From Planoprotostelium fungivorum (taxonomy: Eukaryota > Evosea > Variosea > Cavosteliida > Cavosteliaceae): a stretch of 64,000 nucleotides of DNA. Numbering within the stretch: the stretch's first letter is position 1; every line of letters begins with the position of its first letter. The stretch is from assembly GCA_003024175.1 (NCBI GenBank), contig MDYQ01000074.1, positions 1-64,000 of the forward strand, written 5' to 3'. The notes under the pieces are model-generated. The model worked only from the letters and a program-made list of their open reading frames with translations, ran no database searches and had not been told where the DNA came from. Below are positions 22,617 to 33,010 of this stretch, in pieces. The position numbers and the translations under genes were made by a program.

Positions 22617-25600
22617 ATGCAGGACAACACACACAATTCTGACGCTTCTACCTCTCTACTCGAGAAGGTTCCCGTTGAAAAGACGATCTGTCTTGGACTG
22701 GTGATTGAAATGATGAGATCGATGGATTGACTCACAATGAACAGACGAAGAAGGCATTGGGCATTGTGATCGCTGCTTTTATCGTCCTCGCTGGTTTGGT
22801 CGGTATCGTCGTCGCATTCTGGGCCATCAACAATACAAATGCCAAGAAGGATCTGAATTCACAAAATCCAGTCTCCTTCTCTTTCAGGTGATGGAACCCC
22901 ATTGGAGGTCCGCTCATTTTGTGTTAGATTGCCAACGGATGTGATTCCAGTGCATTACGACGTTCACTTTGATTTCGACATCCACGGTTGGACATACATT
23001 GTCAGGGAGAACATCGTCATTGACATCAAGAACAAATCGATCGAACAGATCGTCCTTCACTTAGACAACAATTATCTAGATGTGAGAGTGTCTCCTTCAT
23101 TCCATCGCTCACACTATACAGTTGGACAATGCAACTCTCATATCACCCGACGACCGAATCATCTTCACGAACAAGTGAGCTCGCCTTCTGATGCAAAACT
23201 GAATGAACGACAGCATTGTCTTCAACTCCACCTATCAGACAGTTGCCATCGTTTTTGGAGCTGAACTGAAGACTTTCTTGCAAGGAAATTATTCTCGATT
23301 CAACCTCTCTCTTGAATGTCCCGGTATCGTCTCTGACGGTGGTCTCACTCGTAGCAATTACCTCGGTGAGTTCACTTCAACACATGTCTTTGCATTCGGA
23401 TGCATCAATCACGTCCATCTGTCCTCATCTTTCCTCTATCTTCCGTCTATCTCATACTACTCCCACAACGAATAGAAAAAATAATAAATCTCACATTTAT
23501 TTCTATCCATCATCACCATCTTCTGATGTCACATCAGACGAAGGAGGCGTCATCAAGACGGTCGCCGTCACCGATCTAGAACCCACCGGTGCCAGAAGTG
23601 TCTATCCATGCTTCGATGAGCCCAGTCTGAAGGCCACCTTCAACACCAGCATTTCCATCGATACGACCACGGGTGAGGCAGGAGCCCGCCCATACTTTTC
23701 CCTGAAAATTCTCAGGCTTCACCGCCATCTCAAACATGCCCATCCTCTCTACCCTCCCCGACGACCCTGACGACACCACCGTACAGGTGAGAAATCTCCC
23801 AGAATTTTCCATCTACAACGCTCACTTTACGTGTAGAGATTTCAGTTCGAAACGACAAAGAAGATGTCGACGTACTTGTTGTGCTTCACCATCTCTCAGT
23901 ACGCAGCCACCGAAGCTGTGACATCATCAAATGTCACCATCAGGGTACACGCACCCGTATCGAGGATTCAGCAGGGAATGTATGGCTCGTTGTAGATGGA
24001 CGAGGAGCTAACGGACGACAGCTTCGCGAGGGACACCGCGGTGAAGGCGATAGAGGCGTACGTACAGTACTTCGGAATTGACTTTCCGCTGCCAAAATTA
24101 GATCTCGTCGCTATACCGGATTTCTCTTCCATTGGTATGGAGAACTGGGTGAGATTTCACGTTACGTAATGTGTCTGAAATGGAACAGGGTATCGCTACG
24201 TTCAGTATGGAGGTGTTGTTGTGGGACGATCAAGTCTCTTCCATCAAGAGTCAGCAGTACATCGCCAAGGTGACGACCATCTACAACCTGCCATTTTCTG
24301 AAAACGTAATTCAGGTCGTCAGCCACGAGATCTGTCATCACTGGCTGGGTGACCTCGTGACTCTGTCGTGGTGGGACAACCTGTGGCTCAACGAAGGTAC
24401 ATTTCAACGACGTGCGGATTAACTTATTCTCCCAGGTTTCACCCAGTACCACGAGTATGTCGGTGTAGATTCAGCTTATCCGGAGTGGAAGATTTTCGAT
24501 CAATTTATCAAGATCGAGAGGGACGCTGCAATGAGATCAGACGGCGTCGAATCGGCTCATCAGGTCAATTGATTGAATCAATCGTCATTTTATTTATCAT
24601 CTACAACTCGCCATTTCTCATCTCTTTCGCAGTTGGTCACTCCGGTGGAAGGGCCCAAGGGAATGTTGCAATTATTTGATCCCATCACTTATTCAAAGGG
24701 CGCATCTCTCGTTCGCATGATTAAGAACCGTCTGGGGCAGGAAACTTTCCAGAAAGCTCTCACGAATTATCTCAAAAAATTCTCCTACTCGTGAGGAAAA
24801 ATATGTCTCGTTGTAGATTGACATTCTCAGTAACGCGAACACGAGCGATCTACTGTCCTCCTTCTACGAGACGACACACGATGAAGGCTTGTCCCAATTT
24901 GTCATCAACTGGAGCACCCAGCCAGGTTTTCCCGCCATTTCCGTAGTCTCAAAGCCGGGTGCCGTGAGCCTCTCCCAAGGCCGTTCCGACATGAACGGAC
25001 AGTCGACATCGCAGGTGAAAGATTAAAATCGGGGAAAATGAAGATTTATTCTTCCCAGCTGTGGAGTATTCCAGTCACGTTACAGACAGACAAGGGCATC
25101 CTCTCTGTCATGATGGACAACGCCACCATCGAGGTCTGAAATTTCGTCGAGATTTCACTAAGCAACGCAGGTACCCACGAACGATACCCTCGTTTACGTT
25201 AACGTGGACGGAGACGGTTACTACCGCGTTAAATACGACGCAACGACACGTGACACCATCGTTCGCATCCTCTCTTCCGGTAACTGGACACTCCTATCGG
25301 TGAGATTTCCTCCAAATTTCCTGCAAATTTCTCAACGACACACAGAGCAAGGCGAGAGGCTCCATTGTAGACGACGCCATCTCCCTCTTATTCGATCAGA
25401 CGTTAGCGGTCGACGCGAATTACGTGATATGACGTCATCACACGTCATCCACTCACACGTAACAGACCATGTCCATCGTGAAATATCTGGGAAGAGAGAG
25501 AGCCCTAGTCCCTTGGCAGACTGCCGCCGAAGCTTTCGAGCGTATATTAGATCTCACTGAAGGCAGCGAGTGCCACGTTTTACTACAAGTGAGAAAGAAA

Positions 25601-26772
25601 AGATATTTTCTCTTTTTCTCGTGAAGAAAAAATATTTTCTCTTTCTCATGAAAAAAGGCATTCTTGAGGAACATCACGACGAGCGTAGTCGAGACGTTGG
25701 GTTGGTCCGTCAGACCTGAAGACACACACGATGACCTTCTACTGAGGTGAATGTATCGAATGGGGAGACAGCTTGTCTGAATCGAAGCACAGAGGTGAAA
25801 TCTTCTCACTCGCCGTGTCTGCCAACAACACGGATGTCATTCGACAGGGTGGGTCGAAATCTCCATGGATTTTCCGGGGATTTTCCTGACGTCGACCAGG
25901 TTACCAACTCTTCTTACAAGCGAAATCTCTCGGAAATCCACCGAACACGTCGGCCGTCGATCTGTGGCCCATCATGCTGGAATCCGCGGGAAGGAACAAC
26001 AACGGAACCAACTTCCACTGGATGCTCAAGAGGTGATGATGAGTGATGATGTCATCATGGCTGACGTGGTGGAGGTACCAGGAGTCTTTGGTACCAACGG
26101 AGAAGGAAGATCTGTTGGCTGCTCTCTGTACTTTCGAGGGAGAGGCACAGATGAACGAACTGTTGGCCATTTCTCTCAATCCAGTGAGCACTATCATTCA
26201 CTTTCTTTCATTCTGACACGATCTTCTCTTCTTTCTATGAAATGAACATCACTTACACATCATTCTCCACTGAACTTGTTTTCAATTTTCACCATCAATA
26301 TATCTTTCTCTTTGAGAAAAATAAAAAGGTAATGGACAGAATTTAATTGAATTCAGAACACGACCTCAGTGGATTCCGTTGGAATTCTGAAGAGAATGGG
26401 AATGAATTCCCAACTCTCCAGGAAGACCGCTTGGAACTTTCTCAAACAGAATTGGTCCGCCTACGAGCAAGCCAACTCGGGCAGTGCTTTCATCATGGCT
26501 GACGTGAGTCATCATCATCATCATCCCCTGCATCAATCATCATCTACATCATCACGCTGAAACTGATGACCTCACAGATATTGACCGTACCTTCTCTCTT
26601 CTCTACCAAAGAGGACTACAACGATGTGAAAGACTTCTTGGAGAAGCATCAAGTCGTATCGGCACAAGTTGCGAGCGAGGAAGTTGTCGAAAAGATTGAC
26701 GGCAACATCAAGTGGAGGGAGGGAAGACAGCAAGCCCTGACCGATTGGTTGAAGGAGTATCTGAATCAATAA
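22617..26772 (+). CDS. Membrane-anchored M1 zinc aminopeptidase
   Basis: N-terminal cytoplasmic stub [19 protein letters not shown], then a signal-anchor helix ([20 protein letters not shown]), giving type II topology as in aminopeptidase N. The catalytic domain starts [18 protein letters not shown]. The exopeptidase motif is SSIGMENWG (G-M-E-N; most family members have GAMEN), and the zinc site is HEICH followed 18 residues later by E in LWLNEGF. Later exons, [20 protein letters not shown] and [20 protein letters not shown], are typical of M1. The ERAP1_C-like helical domain ends with [19 protein letters not shown] and TAA 26770-26772. About 20 introns. At 23989 an in-frame TAG inside a TTGTAG half-site suggests an intron ending there, but then a conserved strand (IRVHAP) would be lost; that junction is unresolved. 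Confidence 0.9.
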
Positions 26773-27387
26773 ATCGATTAGAAGTTTTATCGATTCAAAA
26801 GTTGAATTCTTCAAGTGGCGGGAAAATCGCTAGACGGTAAAACGAGAGATGTGTGGCCTTTTCTTGTTATCTTAATGAATCAGAAACGAGGAGCTTCTCG
26901 ATTAACAGCCGAACGCGTTCCGATCGGTGCCATACGAGCGGATGTGTTGCCAATTTCCGCTGATGATGCATCATAAATCACTGTACAACATAATTTGACG
27001 CAACATACTCGACACATGGCTGCAACAGGACCTGCGACATCAACAGAAGAGCAAAAGGATGCAATGTTTCCACCAATCTAGCTTTAGTCTCATGATTGAA
27101 ATATTCTGGGTTTGTTGTATTGCCCACTCAATGGCCCTTTCGGGTGTCGAGTTAGAGCGGACAGGGGAAACATTGCATCCCGATCACTTCAGCGAAGGGT
27201 GGTGGTGTCCACCGTTCAAAACGGCTCGAGAGAATTATTATGGTTAGTGGCGCGTCCACAGATGACGATCGTCGATGACTTCACCGAATGAGTTTCCCCG
27301 ATCGGAATGATGATGACAGCAACCATCATCTTTCTTCTTTCCATAACCACAGTGAACCCCCAATCTCATCCAACAATTTATCCTCGT
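26773..27387. other. Convergent intergenic stretch
   Basis: Lies between the aminopeptidase and the Old Yellow Enzyme gene, which converge. A GTGGCGGGAAAA box lies at 26815-26826. A 62-codon frame at 27059-27247 has no recognisable product. No RNA gene seen. Confidence 0.4.
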
Positions 27388-28674
27388 TTATATGTTCGAC
27401 TTCGCCACAGGATAATCGGTGTATCCCTCTGGTCCCTGGCTATACCACGTCTTCATATCATCCTTGTTCAACGGTGTTCCCTCTTTGATCCTCTCGACTA
27501 GATCTGGATTCGCCAAGAAGGTTCTACCAAATGCGATGGCATCGATGTGTCCCTCGTCTAACTTGTCTTGTCCCTTCTTTCCATCCATGTCCGAGTTCAA
27601 GATGAGTGTGTTCTTGAAGACTTTTCGGATGTGTGGGTAGATGGGAGGGTGGTCCGCCTTGCCAAACGTTCCGTTGTAGTCGGGCTCGCGTAGCTCTAAG
27701 AAGGCGATGTTGATGTCGCTGAGGGCACGAGCGGCGGAAGTGAAGAGGGAGACTGGGTCGGAGTCGTTGCAACCTTGAGAGTCACCTGAGACGACAGTGA
27801 GATGATGGAACATTTTCATGGAGTGTAAGACGGTGAACGTGTCGCATGTGATGTCGATGGTGTTGATGGTGTTGTTCACGATTGTGATGTGTGATGTGTT
27901 AACAATGGAGATAACATGATGGATCAGGAGAGATTACTCACCGTTTGGAGAAAGGCGGACACCTAAACGTTCTACGCCTACTACCTCTGCCACTGCCTTC
28001 GTCACCTCCACTAACAGACGGATTCGGTTCTCGATGCTACCACCGTAACGATCCTTTCTGTCGTTGACTCCATCTCTTAAGAACTGGTCGATGAGGTAAC
28101 CGTTGGCTGCATGGATTTGAACTCCATCGAAACCGGCGTCTAATGCATTCTTCGCTGCTGTTCGATAATCATCGAGGAGAGATGGAATGTCTTCTTCGGT
28201 GAGAGGTCTCGGTGTGGTGTATGCTTGCTTCCCATCGTAGGTGTGAGCGTGGCCGGGTGCGGGGCGGTTGCTGGATGATACACATGGCTTTCCTCCATTG
28301 AGGGATGGGTGAACTGTCCTTCCCATGTGCCACAGCTGTGCCACGATGCGACCTCCTTGTGCGTGAACTGCGGAGGTAACTGGCTTCCAAGCTTGCGTTT
28401 GCTCCTTCGACCATAACCCAGGAGCATAAGGCCATCCTAATCCTTCTTGTGTGATACCTGTTCGAATCAACCAGATGACCAAGAGGTGGTCCGACTACAC
28501 ACCTGTCGCTTCTGATATGATCAGTCCTGCTGACGCCCTCTGTGCGTAATATTGAGACATGATGGGAGTAGGTACATGTTCTCTGGTGGCACGTCCTCGA
28601 GTGAGGGGAGCCATCAGGATGCGATTTGGGCACTGGATTGCACCGATTTTGATGGGATCAAATAGACTTGGCAT
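27388..28674 (-). CDS. NADH:flavin oxidoreductase, Old Yellow Enzyme family
   Basis: Starts [20 protein letters not shown] followed by MAPLTRGRA, the FMN-binding start of OYE enzymes. Next come [37 protein letters not shown], the substrate-binding HAAN in [16 protein letters not shown], and [20 protein letters not shown] with RLSPNG. After an intron, [19 protein letters not shown] and [15 protein letters not shown] complete the TIM barrel; TAA is at 27388-27390. Plant and fungal relatives reduce oxophytodienoate or enones with NAD(P)H and FMN. The physiological substrate here is unknown. About 370 residues in three exons. Confidence 0.92.
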
Positions 28675-29048
28675 GATGATTGTTGTGATCGTGTCGTCTG
28701 ATCTGTTGCTTATGTATGGAGATTTGAATCTCACCGCTCGTTAGAAGATGATGACGTAATCAGGTGCGGCAACGGAGTCCTCCGGGATTGTTCCTATTCT
28801 CCGGGATTGCGATGAATCTCAAAGTATCACGGTATTATATCTGTGGTCACAAGCCAAAGTTGACCATCTTGTTGAGGCTCATCTATTTGTTCAACTGAAA
28901 GAACATCTACAAGGCAGTATCTGACGTGATTCGTCCACATGTGTGAGATGGATGAGAAGACTTGTGATACCAGACATGTATCAATCGTCAGTCTGAAGAC
29001 AGCAATCGATAAGATCGAATCGATGGATAGCACGACATCGATTTATCA
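28675..29048. other. Intergenic stretch
   Basis: No coding exon supported on either strand. Holds the promoter side of the Old Yellow Enzyme gene and the 3' flank of the minus-strand GH17 fragment. Confidence 0.4.
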
Positions 29049-29327
29049 TCAACACTTCTGAGGAGTAAAATTGATCTTCGGCTGTCCCCTCTTATCGAGG
29101 AGACCCAATGGAGCTTCCGCTCCCTGATCACTCCACACGTGGAAGAAGTAACCGACTCCCTCTGCTTTGAAGTACTGTCAGTTGTTCTGCATGTCGCTCC
29201 AGGAGGCAGTAAAATTGTTCATGTTGTCGACACTTTTCCTCGATGCGTGGCCGCCTGAAGCGGAGGGCCAGAGTGTTTGGGAGATGATGTACGGTCTCTT
29301 GATGTTGTTCTGCTTCATGAAATTGAC
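29049..29327 (-). pseudogene. C-terminal fragment of a GH17-like beta-1,3-glucanase
   Basis: On the minus strand: FMKQNNIKRPYIISQTLWPS, then ASWSDMQNN, a TGA where tryptophan would be expected, then QYFKAEGVGYFFHVWSDQG, APLGLLDKRGQPKINF and a stop. The TLWPS block corresponds to the conserved ETGWPS region of GH17, and YFFHVWSDQ...GLLDKRG to the conserved C-terminal strand. Upstream of about 29330 the frame is lost. The matching N-terminal half lies 300 bp away on the opposite strand, so the gene seems to have been split by an inversion. Confidence 0.6.
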
Positions 29328-29599
29328 CTGCAGAGAAAATTAAGATGGAGAACCAAAGAGGGGACACGATCGCGAGCGATGACCGTGACCATCCACTCAT
29401 CCTTTGTACATCGACTAACAAGTGAGATGGCTGAAACAGCTCTTCCAAAGGTTGACCCTAATATAAATTGGGAACATGAGTACTGCGTGCACGATATGAT
29501 CTATGGATCGAGACGATCTGCCAGGAAAACGGCTAAGGTCACTGCTTTTGCCGTTTTGACAATATTTATGTAGAACGGATGTATGACTTTCTCGGGTGA

Positions 29600-30070
29600 G
29601 CATGGATGTCTTTGTTTGATTCTAACAGCGTTTAGGATTCAGCTATGATTTGGAAGGAGGCTGCGGTGCCAGTAGCTCCGATAGCATCTCCAAAGATATG
29701 CAGAGGATGAAGAAGGATTATGGCGCCTCTTTCATCAGGATCTATCTCACCAAATGTCGTGACGTTTCCGTATATAAGGATCTCGTTAAAGCCGTCGAGA
29801 CAACAACATGTGTGTTTGAGCATCCATGGTCTCATTTTCAACGATTCACATCTCGATCAGGGGTGTCATCCCTATGATCTTCTGGGATTTTGGTCACAAA
29901 GACAAGCTTGCGGAGAAAGCACTCTTGGCCGTCTGGAGGACGCGGAGCTTGGAAAGATAGCACCTTACGTCATCCACTCCGTCGCCTGCGGGAGAAGAAG
30001 GACAGTACTGGTTGAAGCCCTTCAACGATTTCAGATTGTCGTTCAGCCACTCATTCACTACGATGCGAAA
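29600..30070 (+). pseudogene. N-terminal fragment of a GH17-like beta-1,3-glucanase
   Basis: On the plus strand, after an acceptor at 29635: GFSYDLEGGCGASSSDSISK then MQRMKKDYGASFIRIYLTKC, matching the GH17 start (a Cys, Ser and Asp turn, then FIRIY). Next, after a possible intron, GVIPMIFWDFGHKDKLAEKA, and in another frame ELGKIAPYVIHSVACG, which parallels the family's APYV.HSV block. Frames change twice with no obvious introns, so it looks decayed. It stops just before the tRNA gene. Confidence 0.6.
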
Positions 30071-30077
30071 AAGATAG

Positions 30078-30150
30078 CGCCCACCGGGGGGCTCGAACCC
30101 CCGACCACACGGTTAAGAGCCGTGCGCTCTACCGACTGAGCTAGACGGGC
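30078..30150 (-). tRNA. tRNA-Lys (anticodon CTT)
   Basis: A 73-nt cloverleaf reads on the minus strand: acceptor arm GCCCGTC pairs with GGTGGGC (one G-U), D arm GCTC/GAGC, anticodon stem CACGG/CCGTG with loop CTCTTAA (anticodon CTT), T arm GGGGG/CCCCC with TTCGAGC loop, discriminator G. The internal A box (TAGCTCAGTCGG) and B box (GGTTCGAGCCC) needed for Pol III are intact. No intron. Confidence 0.95.
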
Positions 30151-30269
30151 CACGTCGCCGCTTTCCCATCCTTGGATGTCAATCGTCTACAGTCAACGAC
30201 GACAGTTGAACAACCCAATGGAAGATGAGAAGACGAGAAGATGAAGACATTCGATATGAGATGTATTGT

Positions 30270-32958
30270 TCAATCGAGAGAGACCACCTTTGATTTCTTC
30301 GCATCCTTCTCTTCGAACTGAGCCTTCCTTTTCTTCGATGGCGCCGGTGGTGGAACGGCAGGGGCGTCAACGATCATGACCTCATCGTCGTCTTGTGCCT
30401 TCTCATCGAGTTTGTCTTCTCCCTTTGTCTTTGTCGCTGTTGGTAAGGGTGTTGCCTTCCCCACGATGTTGAACGTCTGTCCTTCCTCCGCGAAGTTATT
30501 CCTGTATGATATTCAGCCGAAAATACATTTTATTCGATTTCATTTGGGAAGTCGATCTACAACGTTGTAGACGATACTCACTTGTGGACGATGGAGATTT
30601 TGAGCTGAAAGTTCTGCGAAATGTCGTCTATCTCTATGATGGTACCGTTGACGATCCTGCACTCGGATAATTTTTTGGCTGATTGTAGTTTCATCCTCTT
30701 CACTTCCTCTTCGTCCAAATCTTCTCCGCTCTCGAACAATATACTGCCCATTTTAATCTCCATCTACAACGCTGTAGACACTCACTCGCTGTCCACGGTG
30801 ATGGAAGGCTCGTTCATTCCTAATCTACCTCTTAAGATGCCTTCTACGAGGACACCCAATGTCATGAGGTCCGTGTCACATTCTAAAGTGACAAAGTGTG
30901 AAGAGCAGACGTAACAGTCTGGATTTGGTTTTTCAGAAGCACAGCTGAGTAGAAGTCTACCAGCGGAGGGTTTCTTCTGCAGCACGACCTGAAATGTCAA
31001 AGAAATTCGGTGGAGATTTCGGATGAACGGAAGAATAGAGGGTAGGATACCGTTCGACACTTTTCGATGGAATTTCTGAGAATTTTGAACGATTCTACAA
31101 CGATGAGACCGGCGATGACCGCGTTGGTCGTGGCGATGGCGGGGATGATGTTTCCCGCCAGAGCTAACGGTCGTTACGATTCGAAATTTGAAACTTGAGA
31201 TTGGCGGGAAACTCACACTTGATGGAGAATCGGCTCTGTACGGGGATGGTAAAGATGTGAGATCTCAGATTCGATGCGGCAGTGACAAAGTTGAGGGCGT
31301 CGTCGTCATCCTTGTCGAAATCCATGGCACCTGTCTTGCTTCTCCTCTCCACGAGACGGTTCACGCTGAGTGATGTCAATCATCCATCCATGTGATGATG
31401 CATGTGATGATCGCATGCGATGATGATCCAGGTGATGACGAATGGATGTCAGTGTATATCGTGATGCATTGTAATCAATAACGTTTCGCAGACGATGCAT
31501 GATATAGACATTCACGATGGATGTCCATCGACTCGTGAAGTGGAAATGTAATGATCACCTGTCTATGAACAGATCTGCGTTCTGCTTTAAAGACATGATC
31601 TGTTGATCAGGAAGGCTCTCCACGCTGTTCGTGCTGTCGTTCGTGCCCTGTCGTCTCTTCAGCACGATCGTAAGGTGAGATTTCGATGAGATTTACGTTG
31701 GAGTACAAGTGAAGTTGATCGAGCATGATGGGAACAGGGGTTTCTCTACCGGGCCACAGATCTTTCTTGGTCAGTTGTGCGATGCGGATTTTCTTGTAGA
31801 TTTCCAGGTAGAACAACTGAGAATGTGAGTGAACATCAAACGATGGAGAATCTTTTTGCGGGACATTTCATATATAAATTCTCAATTTTTCTGCAAATCG
31901 AGCTGTAAAATGTAGTTTGATGAAATTTACCTTGCGGAATAAATATTCGGAAAAACTCTTCTCCTTGATGGCTTCTATCTTTGCCTCTTCCGCTTTCACT
32001 TCTTCGTCTGTGATCTGTGGCGTCATTCGTTACATCTCCACCTGCTACACCATCCTCACCTCTTCTTCTTGCTCTTGATTTACGACCCTCTCTTGATCTC
32101 CAAAGTGTGTTCTGCAGGTGAAGGTGAGAATTGCAAAGGAAAACAAAAAAAGTAGCTCACAAGAATTCCTCCTTGGCCCAGATGATGCAGTGGATGGGCT
32201 TGGTCGGGCTGGATCGAATGGTACAGTAAGCGTAAGTCTTCGGTGCTGGCTTCGGTTGACATTCGTAACACTCCATCACTCCCTGCGAACGATCAGGAAT
32301 GATCGCAATGGACGATGATGGATCGAGATGATCACCCTCTTGATGACTTGGATCTGACCGAGATAGCCTTCTGTAGCACTCTCGATGAGAGGTGTTTCCG
32401 TGGCGATGCACAGTCGATTGACGTGCCTCCTGGCATCTGTAATGTCATGCATGAGTGAAGAGACAGAGGAGACGTGAACACACCGATGTTGTCTAAAGCG
32501 TTCATGACAAGAGTGAATTTCTTGAAGAACTCGGGTCCGTATTTGGAATCTTTGATGTTGCCGTGATGGGCGAGGATGTTGGCGTCGGGATTGAAACGCA
32601 GAGCAGACTCTTTCGCCACCTATACAATGTGAGATGATGGTCAAAAGGAATGTCCAGATCACTTGAGATTTGGGCATTCCGATGTGCTTTCTCTGGAATA
32701 AGAACTGTCGGTTGAGGTTGCTGAGGTCGATGGTGTCGATGTCGATCTGGCGTTCGAAAATCAGCCAATTAGACAAAGGTCTCGACTCACGATTTCAATG
32801 TCATGGAAGCCAGTGAGAACCAGGTTTTTCAACAACTCACAGCCTATGCCTCCCGCTCCCACCATCAAAATCTTCGCAGATCGAATGGCTTCAAACAGCT
32901 CATTTCCGAGTGAAGCAACAAGGTGCTCGTATCTTCTGTTTGTTCCACTTGCAGCCAT
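30270..32958 (-). CDS. UBA2: SUMO-activating enzyme subunit 2 (UBA2/SAE2 type E1)
   Basis: ATG 32958 opens [20 protein letters not shown], then the nucleotide-binding [20 protein letters not shown], the adenylation-domain [23 protein letters not shown] and [39 protein letters not shown] carries the catalytic cysteine in the CTIR block, where UBA2 has it. Later exons give [20 protein letters not shown], the Cys pair in NPDCYVC, and a ubiquitin-fold segment with [14 protein letters not shown]. The C-terminal basic tail ([20 protein letters not shown]) looks like a nuclear localisation signal; TGA is at 30270-30272. It acts with SAE1/AOS1 to charge SUMO. Two introns here carry the 16-bp palindrome. 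Confidence 0.93.
30556..30571 (-). repeat. Intron palindrome TCTACAACGTTGTAGA (exact)
   Basis: Exact 16-bp palindrome in a UBA2 intron, 10 nt downstream of the minus-strand donor GTGAGTATCG. Confidence 0.9.
30773..30788 (-). repeat. Intron palindrome, one mismatch
   Basis: TCTACAACGCTGTAGA on the plus strand, in the next UBA2 intron. On the transcribed strand it starts 7 nt after the donor GTGAGTG and is followed by GTAGATGGA. Confidence 0.8.
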
Positions 32959-33010
32959 GATGGTGTCCTATCGTTAATGTCAGCAGTGATGAACACGTGT
33001 TCATTGTAGA
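32959..33010. promoter_or_regulatory. Compact divergent promoter between UBA2 and the orphan gene
   Basis: Only 52 bp separate the two predicted start codons, so the two transcripts probably share control elements, or one start lies further inside. No known box was recognised. Confidence 0.4.

Noticed and set aside
29277-29573. 98-codon plus-strand open frame as a separate gene
   Set aside because: It overlaps the minus-strand GH17 fragment in antisense and has no recognisable feature.
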